Position numbers and translations under genes: made by a program. From Taklimakanibacter lacteus (GTDB lineage Bacteria > Pseudomonadota > Alphaproteobacteria > Rhizobiales > Aestuariivirgaceae), in the NCBI GenBank assembly GCA_003576695.1, contig QOZQ01000009.1, forward strand, positions 124,001-188,000: DNA of 64,000 nt, given 5' to 3'. Numbering within the stretch: position 1 is the first letter of the stretch; every line of letters starts with the position of its first letter. Of the stretch, positions 8,505 through 17,876 are shown piece after piece. Below the pieces are notes generated by a model. That model searched no databases. It had not been told where the DNA came from and worked only from the letters and a program-made list of their open reading frames with translations.

Positions 8505-10520
8505 ATGGAGTATATTCAGCCTTATCTCGACTTCTTCACGCAGCATCCGGGCTGGGCGATCGCCATCATCTTTCTGATCGCGTTCGGCGAGGCGCTGCTC
8601 ATCATCGGCTTGTTCGTGCCCTCGACTGCGGTGCTGGTGGGGGCCGGCATGCTGGTCGGCACCGGGCATCTCGAATTCTGGCCGGTCTTCGCGGCAACCG
8701 CCTTTGGCGCCATTCTGGGCGATCAGCTGTCCTATTGGGCCGGCCGGCTGTTCGGTGACCGGCTCAAGCTCATGTGGCCGCTCAACCGCTACCCGGTGCT
8801 GGTCGGGCGCGGCGAGGATTTCGTGCGCAAGCATGGCGGCAAGTCTATTGCCATCGGCCGCTTCGTTCCGGGCGTCAAGGCGGTGGTGCCCGGCATTGTC
8901 GGCATGTTCGGCATGGGGCAGGCCTATTTCGCCACGATCAATGTGACATCGGGCCTTGTATGGACTGCAACCCACGTGCTGCCGGGCATGCTGTTCGGCC
9001 AGGTGCTGGCGATGGCGGGCGAGCTCAGCGAGCGCCTCCTCATCGTGCTCCTGGTGTTGCTGGTGGTGCTGGCGATCGCCGGCTGGTTGATCCGGCTGTT
9101 CATTGGCGGGCTCGGGCCGATCCTCGAAAGCGGACAGGATCGCTTCGCCGCCTGGGCGAGCCAGCAGTCCGGCCGCTTCTGGCCGCGGCTCGGCTCAGTC
9201 ATATCGCCGGCCCATCCGGGATCGCTGGCGATCATTCTCTTTGCCGCCCTGGCCGTGACCGCGCTCATCGCCTTCCTGCACATCATGAGCAGCGTCTTCG
9301 GCCAGTCGACCATGATCGATGCCGACCTGTCCTTGCACAATATGATGCAAGGGCTGCGCAACGCGCCCGCCGACGAGATCATGACCATGATCACCATGCT
9401 GGGTGATGGCGCGGTCATGATCGCCATGGCGCTCGCCATGGTCGCCTGGCTCCTGTGGCGGCGCGAATGGCGTGTCGCCGCCGCGGCTTTCCTCACCATC
9501 CTGGCGGCACGGCTGTTTGTGCCTTTGATGAAACTGTGGCTGCAGCGGCCACGTCCGGTCGAATTGGCCGGCCTGCCCGAAATCTTCAGCTTCCCCTCCG
9601 GCCATACGACCTTCGCCACCGTGACGCTCGGCGTCTTCGCGGTGCTGGCGACCCATGGACTGCGCAGCTGGGGCAAGGCGGTGGTCTTCGCCGGCGCCGG
9701 CATCGCGATGGTCGCCATCGCCTATTCGCGCATCTATCTGGGCGCCCACTGGATGTCCGACGTCCTGGGCGGCTTCCTGTTCGGCGCCGTGATGATCGCC
9801 GCCTTCGGCATCGCCATCGAAGCCGTGCCGCCGCGCCGTATCATGCCGATGGGCCTCAGCATTGCGGCGCTTGCCGTTTTCGCACTGGCGGGCGCGGTCC
9901 ACATATCGCGCGACTATGCGGCCAATGCCGAGATTTACGCGCCGCGCGAGGCCATTGTCCTCTATGACCCGGAGCAATGGGAGCAGGGCGCCTGGGCCAG
10001 CCTGCCGCGCCGGCGCATCGATCTGGCCGGACGCAGCGAAGAGCAGTTCAGCCTGCAATGGGCGGGCGGCCTGTCGCCGCTCGACGCGGCTCTGGCCAGC
10101 GATGGCTGGACCGAGGAAGGCAAATGGTCATGGACCCTGGGCCTCGGCTATCTCGATCCCAATCGGGACCTCAACGGGCTGCCGCCGCGCCCGGCTCTGC
10201 ATCGCGGCCGTCTGGCCGACATCACCTGGGCCAAGGCGATTGCCGACAAGCCGGACCACCGCCTGGTCCTGCGCGCATGGAAAACGGATGTGATGATCGG
10301 CAAGGCCGACAAGACCTATCCGGTCTATGCGGTGAGCCTCATGCGCGAGCGCTTGCGGCGCGGGCTCAATCTCTATGCCGTGCCCTCGCCACTCGACGCT
10401 CAGTCGGCCGAGCTCGAAGGCCTGGCCGCGCTCGCCGGATCGATACCGGATGTGAGGATCGTGCCCGCCAAGGGCCTCGAGGCGAAGGACGGCCTGACGC
10501 TGGTGGATGCGATGAAGTGA
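8505..10520 (+). CDS. DedA - PAP2 phosphatase - LssY fusion membrane protein
   Basis: This 671-residue polytopic protein joins three modules. Residues 1-200 are a DedA-type transporter domain, with the conserved GRFVPGVKAVVPGIVG near 118-133. Residues 235-445 are a type 2 phosphatidic acid phosphatase, with all three signatures: K343-x-x-x-x-RP, PSGH (364-367) and SR-x5-H-x3-D (408-419). After a last membrane segment (about 450-465), residues 470-671 resemble the soluble LssY C-terminal domain. DedA proteins are linked to recycling of lipid carriers such as undecaprenyl phosphate, and PAP2 enzymes can dephosphorylate those carriers. A lipid-carrier recycling role is thus plausible but inferred. 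Single gene, with no operon partner. Confidence 0.92.
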   Translation: MEYIQPYLDFFTQHPGWAIAIIFLIAFGEALLIIGLFVPSTAVLVGAGMLVGTGHLEFWPVFAATAFGAILGDQLSYWAGRLFGDRLKLMWPLNRYPVLVGRGEDFVRKHGGKSIAIGRFVPGVKAVVPGIVGMFGMGQAYFATINVTSGLVWTATHVLPGMLFGQVLAMAGELSERLLIVLLVLLVVLAIAGWLIRLFIGGLGPILESGQDRFAAWASQQSGRFWPRLGSVISPAHPGSLAIILFAALAVTALIAFLHIMSSVFGQSTMIDADLSLHNMMQGLRNAPADEIMTMITMLGDGAVMIAMALAMVAWLLWRREWRVAAAAFLTILAARLFVPLMKLWLQRPRPVELAGLPEIFSFPSGHTTFATVTLGVFAVLATHGLRSWGKAVVFAGAGIAMVAIAYSRIYLGAHWMSDVLGGFLFGAVMIAAFGIAIEAVPPRRIMPMGLSIAALAVFALAGAVHISRDYAANAEIYAPREAIVLYDPEQWEQGAWASLPRRRIDLAGRSEEQFSLQWAGGLSPLDAALASDGWTEEGKWSWTLGLGYLDPNRDLNGLPPRPALHRGRLADITWAKAIADKPDHRLVLRAWKTDVMIGKADKTYPVYAVSLMRERLRRGLNLYAVPSPLDAQSAELEGLAALAGSIPDVRIVPAKGLEAKDGLTLVDAMK

Positions 10521-10577
10521 GAGTCGCGGGAGACTGGACAAAACCGCCCATTTCCGCCATTCAGGGCGGGAATTCTG

Positions 10578-11000
10578 GTGCATGAACGGACGGAAAGCGT
10601 GATCACCTTCCTCAAGCAGTTTTTCTCCTGGTGGAGCGGCCAGACGCTTGGTCTGCGCTTCTATACGTGGCGTAAGGGCGAGTTCGTCGGCCAGGATGAA
10701 TTCGGCAACCGCTATTACCGGGCGCCCTCGGCTTTGCCCCGTTCGATCGCCGAGCGCCGCTGGGTCGTCTATAATGGCTATGCCGAGGCTTCTGCGATCC
10801 CGCCGGGCTGGCACGGCTGGATGCATCACCGTGACGCCAATCCGCCGTCGGGGGACAGCTACAGGCCGCGCGAATGGGAAAAGCCGCACCAGCCAAACCT
10901 GACCGGGACGGCCCAGGCCTATCGGCCGCCCGGCAGCATCGTCGGCAGCGCCAGGCCCAAGCCGCCCAAGGCCGACTACGAAGCCTGGCAGCCGGAATAG
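10578..11000 (+). CDS. NDUFA12-family complex I accessory/assembly protein
   Basis: This 140-residue protein belongs to the NDUFA12 (17.2 kDa subunit) family, an accessory part of NADH:ubiquinone oxidoreductase kept in alphaproteobacteria and mitochondria. Typical features are WWSGQTLGLRFYTWRKGEFVG near the N terminus, GNRYYR, RRWVVYNGYAEAS and PPGWHGWMHH. The GTG at 10578 is preceded by AGGGCGGG at the right distance. A second in-frame GTG at 10599 would give the family's more usual short N terminus but has a poorly spaced ribosome site. The gene sits upstream of mlaD, a neighbourhood common in Hyphomicrobiales. The other complex I genes are not in the window. Confidence 0.92.
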   Translation: MHERTESVITFLKQFFSWWSGQTLGLRFYTWRKGEFVGQDEFGNRYYRAPSALPRSIAERRWVVYNGYAEASAIPPGWHGWMHHRDANPPSGDSYRPREWEKPHQPNLTGTAQAYRPPGSIVGSARPKPPKADYEAWQPE

Positions 11001-11091
11001 TTCATTCTTTCCGGCCCGCTGCTGCCACAATTTGCGGGTTGTCTCGACTCCCTAAAGATCGCTAGAAGGGCGGATCGCAAGGGATTCATTG

Positions 11092-11625
11092 ATGAAAAAC
11101 ACCACCGTTGAGACCGCCATTGGCGCGCTGGTCATCCTGATCGCCGCCGGCTTCTTCGCTTTTGCCTATACGACATCGGGCAAGGGCGGCACCGCGAGCG
11201 GCTATACGCTCAAGGCCGAGTTCGACAATGTCGCGGGCGTCAATACCGGCACCGATGTCCGCCTCGCCGGCATCAAGATCGGAACCGTCGTCGCCCAGTC
11301 GTTGAATCCGGAAAATTACCAGGCGCAAGTCACCATGGCGATCGATCCCAAGGTGAAGCTGACCGACGACACGACGGCGAAGGTGACCTCCGAGGGGCTT
11401 CTCGGCTCGAATTTCATAGCCCTCGATCCCGGCGGCTCGGAAACCCTCCTGGCTGATGGCGGCCAGATCACCAACACGCAAGGTGCTGTCGATATCTGGA
11501 CGCTGATCTCGACCGCGATGTTCGACAGCGGCAGAGGCAAGGGGGGCGGCGACAAGCCGGCCGAGAGCACGCAGCCTCAGCCCGCGCCGGAGAACGAGCC
11601 GGTGCCGGAAGCCCAGCCGCAATGA
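11092..11625 (+). CDS. mlaD: MlaD-type MCE-domain lipid transport protein
   Basis: This 177-residue protein has one N-terminal membrane anchor (about 10-28) and a single periplasmic MCE domain (about 40-125), with GVNTGTDVRLAGIKIGTV and SEGLLGSNFIALDPGG. It is expected to bind phospholipids and to act with an MlaFEB-like ABC transporter in outer-membrane lipid asymmetry, but no such partner is nearby. The tail after residue 145 is low-complexity and rich in Pro, Glu and Gln. The ATG at 11092 has AAGGGA at good spacing. The stop overlaps the start of the methyltransferase by four bases, which suggests co-translation. Confidence 0.9.
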   Translation: MKNTTVETAIGALVILIAAGFFAFAYTTSGKGGTASGYTLKAEFDNVAGVNTGTDVRLAGIKIGTVVAQSLNPENYQAQVTMAIDPKVKLTDDTTAKVTSEGLLGSNFIALDPGGSETLLADGGQITNTQGAVDIWTLISTAMFDSGRGKGGGDKPAESTQPQPAPENEPVPEAQPQ

Positions 11626-12383
11626 CAAAAGAGGCCTCGCGCCGCCAGACCTGGTCGGCGTCGTCCTATGATGAGCATGCGCGTTTCGTCTCCGACCTGG
11701 CCGGCGGCGTGCTCGACTGGCTGGCGCCGCGGCCCGGCGAACGCATCCTCGATCTCGGCTGCGGCGATGGCGTCCTGACGGCGCAACTCGCGCAAGGCGG
11801 CGCGCAGGTGGTCGGCGTCGATGCGAGCGAGAGTTTCGTCCGGACCTGCCTTGACCGTGGCCTCGATGTGCGCCTGATGGATGGCGAGGCACTGACCTTC
11901 GACGGTGAATTCGATGCCGTCTTCTCGAACGCGGCTCTCCATTGGATGACACGGCCCGAACGCGTCATTGCCGGGGTCAAGCGGGCGCTGAAGCCCAAAG
12001 GCCGCTTTGTCGCCGAGTTCGGCGGTCACGGCAACGTGGCGGCGATCGTGACCGCGCTCACGGCGACCGCGCGTCGCCATGGCGTCGATTCGGCGCCGGC
12101 GCATCCCTGGTTCTTTCCCACACCCGAGATCTACGGTTCCATGCTTGGGCAAGCGGGGTTCGATGTGAAGCGCATCGCGCTCATCCCGCGCCCGACGCCG
12201 CTCAAGACCGGCATGGCTTCCTGGCTCAGGCTCTTCAACACGCCGTTCTTCGAGCAGTTCGGCGATGGCTTCGATGCCGCGGTGAAGGAGACCGAGGAGC
12301 TGCTCCGATTTGCCCTGTGCGACGCCCATGGCAACTGGACGGCGGATTATGTGCGTTTGCGTGTCGAGGCCGTGAAGTCATGA
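11622..12383 (+). CDS. Class I SAM-dependent methyltransferase
   Basis: This 253-residue soluble protein has a clear SAM-binding motif I, ILDLGCGDG (42-50), followed by VVGVDASESFV and an aspartate-containing motif, VRLMDGEALTF. The sequence NAALHWM is common in the trans-aconitate/methyltransferase-11 group, so the target may be a small carboxylic acid or other small molecule, but this cannot be fixed from sequence. It is translationally coupled on both sides, by 4-base overlaps with mlaD and with the DUF2155 gene. In the conserved neighbourhood known from related bacteria mlaD usually precedes DUF2155 closely, so this gene looks like an insertion into that run. Confidence 0.88.
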   Translation: MTKEASRRQTWSASSYDEHARFVSDLAGGVLDWLAPRPGERILDLGCGDGVLTAQLAQGGAQVVGVDASESFVRTCLDRGLDVRLMDGEALTFDGEFDAVFSNAALHWMTRPERVIAGVKRALKPKGRFVAEFGGHGNVAAIVTALTATARRHGVDSAPAHPWFFPTPEIYGSMLGQAGFDVKRIALIPRPTPLKTGMASWLRLFNTPFFEQFGDGFDAAVKETEELLRFALCDAHGNWTADYVRLRVEAVKS

Positions 12384-12823
12384 GATTTTCACTCGCATTG
12401 CCTGTGGTCATTGCCCTGGCGGTGCCGGCGCAGGCGGAGCGCATCTCCAATCCGATCGCCGTCTTCGCCGGCCTCGACAAGATCACCGGCCTCACCACGA
12501 CCTTCGAGAGCAAGATCGGCGAGGAGAAGCGTTTCGGCGGGCTGATCGTGAAGGCCGATGCCTGCTATACCCGCGATATCACCGAAGAGCCGAAGACGGC
12601 CTCCTTCGTCGAGGTCGAGGAGCTCGAGTCAGATGATTCGCGCAAGAAGATCTTCTCCGGCTGGATGTTCGCCGAGAGCCCAGGTCTCAGCGCCGTCGAG
12701 CATCCGATCTATGATGTCTGGCTGACCGGTTGCCGCGATCCCAATGCGCCGCCGCCGGTGATCGAGCAGGTGCCGGACACCCAGCCCGACGACACGGGCG
12801 AGGACGAGCAGCCGGAAGACTGA
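12380..12823 (+). CDS. DUF2155 family exported protein
   Basis: This 147-residue protein has a short signal peptide (MRFSLALPVVIALAVPAQA) and matches the DUF2155 family of alphaproteobacteria. Characteristic stretches are the repeated references to a binding target (VFAGLDKITGLTTTFE), RFGGLIVKADACYTR, and FSGWMFAESPGLSAVEHPIYDVWLTGC. Two cysteines (in DACYTR and LTGCRD) could form a disulfide. The tail is acidic and rich in Pro and Asp. Function is unknown; a periplasmic location is inferred from the signal. The start overlaps the stop of the methyltransferase. Confidence 0.9.
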   Translation: MRFSLALPVVIALAVPAQAERISNPIAVFAGLDKITGLTTTFESKIGEEKRFGGLIVKADACYTRDITEEPKTASFVEVEELESDDSRKKIFSGWMFAESPGLSAVEHPIYDVWLTGCRDPNAPPPVIEQVPDTQPDDTGEDEQPED

Positions 12824-12829
12824 AGCCGA

Positions 12830-14857
12830 ATGGCCTTGAGCGATCTGCACATTGTCGAAGCCTCGATCGCCGAGCTGCGCGCTGCGCTCGAAGCAGGCAC
12901 CGTCACCAGCGTGGAGCTGGTCGGCGCCTATCTGCGCCGCATCGCTTATTATGATCGCCATGGCATCGCGCTCAATGCCGTTCCGGTGCTTGATCCATCG
13001 ATGTTCGAAGCGGCCGCGGCCTCCGATCTGCGCCGCCGCCGGGGTAAAGTGCGGGGACCGCTGGATGGGATTCCCTACACGGCCAAGGACAGCTATCGCG
13101 CCAACGGTCTCACCGTCGCCGCAGGATCACCCGCCTTCGAGCGTCTGGTCGCCGGCGATGATGCCTTCACCATCGAGAGATTGCGCGGCGCCGGCGCGGT
13201 TCTGATCGGGCTCACCAACATGCCGCCGATGGCCAATGGCGGCATGCAGCGCGGCGTCTATGGAAGGGCCGAGAGCCCCTACAATGGCGACTATCTGACG
13301 GCCGCTTTCGCGTCAGGCTCATCCAATGGGTCGGGCACCGCCACCGCAGCGAGCTTCGCCGCCTTCGGCCTCGGCGAGGAAACCTGGTCTTCGGGCCGCG
13401 CACCGGCCTCGAATAATGGTCTCGTCGCTTATACGCCGTCGCGCGGCGTGATCTCGGTGCGCGGCAACTGGCCGCTGGTGCCGACGATGGATGTCGTGGT
13501 GCCGCATACGAGAAGTGTCGCTGATCTGCTGGAGCTGCTCGATGTGATCGTTGCCGATGATCACACGAAGCGCGGCGATTTCTGGCGGATGCAGCCCTGG
13601 CTGAGCATCCCGCCGAGTTCGGCACTGCGGCCGGAGAGCTATGCGAAGCTCGATTTCGGAGGCTCCTTGCGCGGCAAGCGCCTTGGCGTGCCGCGCATGT
13701 ATGTTGGCCGGGACACGGGCGCCGATGCCCCGATCGAGACGCGCGCTTCTGTCCTGGCTCTATGGGAGGCCGCGGCGCGCGACTTGAGGGCGCTCGGGGC
13801 GGAGGTGATCGAAACCGACTTTCCGCTCGTCTCCAACTATGAGCGCGACCGTCCCGGCGCGCGGTCGATGATCGATCGCGGCCTGGTACCCAAGGGTTTC
13901 GCCGAGCACGAGCTGGGACTGCTCAGCGCCTGGGCGTTTGACGATTTCCTGCGCGCGAATGGCGATGCGGCCATTCCCGATCTCGCCTCGGTCGATGGCG
14001 CCAAGATATTTCCCCAGCCGCCCGGCGCGCTCCCCGACCGCTACGGCGAGGATGCGAGCCTCGCCCACTATGTCGATCTGGCGAAGCGGGGCCTTCCCGC
14101 CCTTGTGGATATTCCGGACATTGCCGAAGGTATCTATGGGCTCGAGACGGTCAGGCGGGCCGACTTCGAAGAATGGATGGATGCGCAGGGGATTGACGCG
14201 GTTGTCTTTCCCGCGGTCGCTGATGTCGGACCGGCCGATGCCGATGTGAACGAGGAATCGGCCAGGCTCGCCTGGCGCAACGGCACCTGGGTCGCCAATG
14301 GCAATCTTGTCTGGCGTCATTTCGGCATTCCGACCGTCACGGTGCCGATGGGCACCATGGCCGATATCGGCATGCCAGTCGGCCTCACGATCGCCGGGAG
14401 GGCCTATGACGATGTGAAGCTTCTGCGCTTCGCCGCCGATTATGAGCGGGCCTCGAAGCGGCGCACACCGCCACCGCGCACTTCGGAACTGCCCGATGAT
14501 GTCTTCGGCGCGCGGTCCATGCCGTATCATGAGGTGGAATCAGGCTTGAAGGTCGAGATCGCCGCCCGGACACGCGCCATGGATGCTGCCTGGAACGAAG
14601 TGACGGCGCGGGTTGAATTGACATCGGCCGGACCGATCGACCTGCGTGCGGCGCGGATCATGGTTCATGTCAATGGCGAGCCGGCCGAAGTCACCGGCGA
14701 TGGGCCGGACTTCACGGCGCGCAGGGAAGTGCCGTCGGTCGAACACAGGATGATGCACAGCGTGTGGCGCAAGCCTTATGGATCGATCGTCACCGCCGTG
14801 ATCCGGCTGGCGGACGGGCGCAGCGCCGGCGCTTTTGCCGTCACGGGCGGTATCTAA
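12830..14857 (+). CDS. Amidase-signature family hydrolase with divergent active-site loop
   Basis: This 675-residue protein is longer than most amidases. The signature core lies at about 75-200. The catalytic lysine is in IPYTAKDS (K86), the cis-serine is in the ASGSSNGSG segment (about 164), and the nucleophile aligns with Ser188 in [11 protein letters not shown]. The usual Asp before the nucleophile is Glu and the usual Gly-Gly is Trp-Ser, so the oxyanion loop is unusual. About 130 extra residues at the C terminus (from about 545) are not part of the core. A GatA role is unlikely because gatB and gatC are absent and the extension is large. It starts 6 bases after DUF2155 and overlaps aat tail-to-tail by four bases. 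Substrate unknown. Confidence 0.85.
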   Translation: MALSDLHIVEASIAELRAALEAGTVTSVELVGAYLRRIAYYDRHGIALNAVPVLDPSMFEAAAASDLRRRRGKVRGPLDGIPYTAKDSYRANGLTVAAGSPAFERLVAGDDAFTIERLRGAGAVLIGLTNMPPMANGGMQRGVYGRAESPYNGDYLTAAFASGSSNGSGTATAASFAAFGLGEETWSSGRAPASNNGLVAYTPSRGVISVRGNWPLVPTMDVVVPHTRSVADLLELLDVIVADDHTKRGDFWRMQPWLSIPPSSALRPESYAKLDFGGSLRGKRLGVPRMYVGRDTGADAPIETRASVLALWEAAARDLRALGAEVIETDFPLVSNYERDRPGARSMIDRGLVPKGFAEHELGLLSAWAFDDFLRANGDAAIPDLASVDGAKIFPQPPGALPDRYGEDASLAHYVDLAKRGLPALVDIPDIAEGIYGLETVRRADFEEWMDAQGIDAVVFPAVADVGPADADVNEESARLAWRNGTWVANGNLVWRHFGIPTVTVPMGTMADIGMPVGLTIAGRAYDDVKLLRFAADYERASKRRTPPPRTSELPDDVFGARSMPYHEVESGLKVEIAARTRAMDAAWNEVTARVELTSAGPIDLRAARIMVHVNGEPAEVTGDGPDFTARREVPSVEHRMMHSVWRKPYGSIVTAVIRLADGRSAGAFAVTGGI

Positions 14858-15501
14858 GAAGCCTTCACCAGCCGCAGCACCGCCTCGGGATCGCGGTCCT
14901 CGCGGAACCTGAAGAATTCGGCGTCGTCCTCGATCGCGCGCTCGAGCAGCGTGTGGTAGTCGGTGCGGCTGATGGAGCGGGCCCCCAGGCTCTCGAGATG
15001 CGGCGTCGTGAACTGCGCGTCGAGCAGGCGGAAGCCGCCGGCCTTGAGCCGCGCCACCAGATGCACGAGCGCCACCTTGCTGGCGTCGGTCTCGCGCGAG
15101 AACATGCTCTCGCCGAAGAAGGCGCCGCCGATCCTGACCCCATAGAGACCGCCGACCAGCCGGTTCTGCCGCCAGCATTCGACCGAGTGGCAGCAGCCCA
15201 TCTTGTAAAGCTGGCCATAGAGCGCCTTGATGCGCTGGTTGATCCACGTCGTCCTGCGGTCGGGCGCCTTCTCGGCGCAGGCCGCGATGACGTCATCGAA
15301 GGCGGTGTCGATACGGACATCGAAGCGGCGCTGGCGGATGCGCTTGCGCAGCGAATGCGAGATATGCAGCCCGTCGAGCGGGAAGATGCCGCGCTCCTCC
15401 GGCTCCACCCAGTAGAGCGCGTTGTCCTCGGCACTCTCCGCCATCGGGAAAATCCCCGCGGCATAGGCCTTGAGCAGGATCTGCGGCGTGATGGTCGACA
15501 C
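14854..15501 (-). CDS. aat: Leucyl/phenylalanyl-tRNA--protein transferase
   Basis: This 215-residue cytosolic enzyme adds Leu or Phe from aminoacyl-tRNA to proteins with N-terminal Arg or Lys, marking them for ClpAP degradation (N-degron pathway). Family marks are [12 protein letters not shown] (about 12-23), the [23 protein letters not shown] block, the W-x-N-Q-R-I segment, [15 protein letters not shown], and [21 protein letters not shown]. Length is normal. It heads or follows the accC-accB block closely (11 bases from the stop of accC), so the minus-strand genes aroQ-accB-accC-aat may be one transcript. Confidence 0.96.
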   Translation of the reverse strand: MSTITPQILLKAYAAGIFPMAESAEDNALYWVEPEERGIFPLDGLHISHSLRKRIRQRRFDVRIDTAFDDVIAACAEKAPDRRTTWINQRIKALYGQLYKMGCCHSVECWRQNRLVGGLYGVRIGGAFFGESMFSRETDASKVALVHLVARLKAGGFRLLDAQFTTPHLESLGARSISRTDYHTLLERAIEDDAEFFRFREDRDPEAVLRLVKAS

Positions 15502-15511
15502 TACGCGCGCC

Positions 15512-16855
15512 TCAGGTGTTTTCGATCAGATACTTCTCGAGCCAGTGAATGTCATAGTGGCCGTCGATGATGTCGGGTTCGGTGACCAGGCGCTGGAACA
15601 GCGGGATCGTCGTCTCGACGCCTTCGATGACATATTCGCCGAGCGCCCGGCGCAGCCGCATCAGGCATTCGGTGCGCGACTTGCCGAACACGATCAGCTT
15701 GCCGATGAGGCTGTCGTAGTAGGGCGGGATGCGGTAGCCCGCATAAAGGGCCGAATCGATGCGCACCCCAAGGCCCCCCGGCACATGCACATTCTCGACG
15801 CGTCCGGGCGAGGGAGCAAAAGTCGTCGGGTTCTCGGCATTGATGCGGCATTCGATGGCGTGGCCCGAGAAGGTGATGTCGCTCTGCTCATATTTGAGCT
15901 GGGCGCCGGCGGCGACACGGATCTGCTCCTGCACCAGATCGAGACCGGTGAGCATCTCGGTCACCGGATGCTCGACCTGGAGCCGCGTATTCATCTCGAT
16001 GAAATAGAACTCGCCGTTCTCGTAGAGGAACTCGACGGTGCCGACGCCTTCATAGCCGAGCTTCTGCATGGCGCGCGCCACGCGCCCGCCGATGGCTTCG
16101 CGCTGCGCCGCATTGAGGGCCGGTGAATGGGCTTCCTCCCACACTTTCTGATGGCGCCGCTGCAGCGAGCAGTCGCGCTCGCCCAGATGCACCGCGCGGC
16201 CCTGGCCGTCGCCCAGGACCTGTATCTCGATATGGCGCGGCCTTTCGAGATATTTCTCGAGATAGACATCGCCATTGCCGAAGGCGGCCTTGGCCTCGGC
16301 CTGTGCGGTCTGGATGGCGTTTTCGAGCTCGGACTCGTTGCGCGCCACTTTCATGCCGCGCCCGCCGCCGCCTGCCGTCGCCTTGATCAGCACCGGATAG
16401 CCGATGTCCTTGGCGACGCGCCGGGCCTCGCCCAGGTCGTTGATGCCGCCGTCCGATCCCGGCACCACCGGGATGCCGAGTTCCTTGGCGGTGCGCTTGG
16501 CCTCGATCTTGTCGCCCATGATGCGGATATGGGCGGAAGAGGGGCCGATGAACTTGATCTTGTGCTCTTCGAGGATCTCGGCGAAGCGGGCGTTCTCGGA
16601 GAGGAAGCCATAACCCGGATGCACCGCCTCGGCGCCGGTGATCTCGCAGGCCGCCACGATGGCGGGGATATTGAGATAGCTGTCGCGCGCCGGCGGCGGG
16701 CCGATGCAGACGCTCTCGTCCGCCAGCCGCACATGCATGGCCTCTTCATCGGCGGTCGAATGGACGGCGACGGTATGTATGCCGAGCTCGCGGCAGGCGC
16801 GCATGACGCGAAGGGCGATCTCGCCGCGATTGGCGATAAGGATCTTGTCGAACAT
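15512..16855 (-). CDS. accC: Biotin carboxylase subunit of acetyl-CoA carboxylase
   Basis: This 447-residue ATP-grasp enzyme carboxylates the biotin on AccB with bicarbonate and ATP, the first half of malonyl-CoA synthesis. It opens with [20 protein letters not shown]. The glycine-rich nucleotide loop [12 protein letters not shown], the [17 protein letters not shown] strand, [11 protein letters not shown], and [14 protein letters not shown] are all present. Length is standard. It lies 4 bases after accB, so the two should be co-translated in the fixed ratio the complex needs. accA and accD are not in the window. Confidence 0.98.
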   Translation of the reverse strand: MFDKILIANRGEIALRVMRACRELGIHTVAVHSTADEEAMHVRLADESVCIGPPPARDSYLNIPAIVAACEITGAEAVHPGYGFLSENARFAEILEEHKIKFIGPSSAHIRIMGDKIEAKRTAKELGIPVVPGSDGGINDLGEARRVAKDIGYPVLIKATAGGGGRGMKVARNESELENAIQTAQAEAKAAFGNGDVYLEKYLERPRHIEIQVLGDGQGRAVHLGERDCSLQRRHQKVWEEAHSPALNAAQREAIGGRVARAMQKLGYEGVGTVEFLYENGEFYFIEMNTRLQVEHPVTEMLTGLDLVQEQIRVAAGAQLKYEQSDITFSGHAIECRINAENPTTFAPSPGRVENVHVPGGLGVRIDSALYAGYRIPPYYDSLIGKLIVFGKSRTECLMRLRRALGEYVIEGVETTIPLFQRLVTEPDIIDGHYDIHWLEKYLIENT

Positions 16856-16859
16856 CGCT

Positions 16860-17354
16860 CTACTCGATCAGCACGAGGGCTTCGCCATATTCGACCGGGC
16901 TGCCGTTCTGGACGTAGATCTGGGTGACCTTGCCGGCGCGCGGCGCCGGGATCTGGTTCATCGTCTTCATCGCTTCGATGATGAGGAGCGTCTGGCCGGC
17001 TTTGACCTCGGTTCCGACCTCGACGAAGTTGGGAGCGCCCGGCTGCGATGCCCGATAGACGGTGCCGACCATGGGGGACTTGACCGCATCGGCCGGGACG
17101 GCGGTGACTGGCGATTGTGCGGCAGCCACGGCGGCCGGAGCGCTTGCTGGCGCAACATGCGGAGCCGGGGTCGGCGCTGCGGCGGTGTAGACGGCCGTGC
17201 CCCCGCGCGACACGCGCACCCGCACACCCTTCTGCTCAAGCTCGATTTCCGTAAGGCCGGTCTCGTTCAGGAGATCGGCAAGGTTCCGGATCAGCCCAAG
17301 TTCCGCTTTGTCCGGCTGTGGCCTGGGCGGTGGCGATTTCTTCTTCGCGGGCAT
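16860..17354 (-). CDS. accB: Biotin carboxyl carrier protein of acetyl-CoA carboxylase
   Basis: This 164-residue carrier has an N-terminal helical region (15-50), an Ala/Pro-rich flexible linker (56-92) and a C-terminal biotinyl domain. The biotin-accepting lysine is K130 in EAMKTMNQ; the usual Met after Lys is Thr here, a mild variant that still fits the domain. The thumb-like segment of AccB-type carriers is present (GAPNFVEVG). It sits directly upstream of accC on the same strand. Confidence 0.97.
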   Translation of the reverse strand: MPAKKKSPPPRPQPDKAELGLIRNLADLLNETGLTEIELEQKGVRVRVSRGGTAVYTAAAPTPAPHVAPASAPAAVAAAQSPVTAVPADAVKSPMVGTVYRASQPGAPNFVEVGTEVKAGQTLLIIEAMKTMNQIPAPRAGKVTQIYVQNGSPVEYGEALVLIE

Positions 17355-17362
17355 GATCGGAA

Positions 17363-17809
17363 TTACCCTTTCTTGGCTGTCAGGATCTGATGAAGCGCGT
17401 CGAGGGCAAGCTCATAGCCCTGTCCGCCGAAGCCGCACAGCACGCCGTCGGCGACGGGCGAAACATAGCTGTGGTGGCGGAACGGCTCACGCCTGTAGAT
17501 ATTGGTGAGGTGGACTTCGATGATCGGGATTTGCGCCGCCTTCAGCGCATCGTGAATGGCGATCGAGGTATGGGTATAGGCGGCGGCGTTGAGAATGAGG
17601 CCGCTGGCCTTGGAGCGGGCCTCCTGGATCCAGGAAACCAGCTCGCCTTCGATGTTGCTCTGCCGGAAAGAGATGTCGAGCCCGAGCTTCCGGGCCTTGG
17701 CCTGGCAGCGCTCCTCGAGCCCCGCCAGCGTCTCCCGGCCGTAAACGTCAGGTTCGCGCAGGCCCAACATATTCAGATTGGGCCCGTTTATGATGAAAAC
17801 TGGTTTCAT
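17363..17809 (-). CDS. aroQ: Type II 3-dehydroquinate dehydratase
   Basis: This 148-residue cytosolic enzyme removes water from 3-dehydroquinate in the shikimate pathway. Family motifs are INGPNLNMLGLREPDVYG at the N terminus (with the catalytic Tyr in the YG lid), RQSNIEGELVSWIQEA, LILNAAAYTHTSIAIHDAL, EVHLTNIYRREPFRHHSYVS with the catalytic His, and GFGGQGYELAL. Length is typical for the dodecameric type. It lies 8 bases upstream of accB, the common order in Hyphomicrobiales. Confidence 0.97.
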   Translation of the reverse strand: MKPVFIINGPNLNMLGLREPDVYGRETLAGLEERCQAKARKLGLDISFRQSNIEGELVSWIQEARSKASGLILNAAAYTHTSIAIHDALKAAQIPIIEVHLTNIYRREPFRHHSYVSPVADGVLCGFGGQGYELALDALHQILTAKKG

Positions 17810-17876
17810 GGATGCGCTTATAGGCGGTCGGATGTGCTTCGTGAAGGCGGATCACACCGGAGCCGGGGATCTGTCC

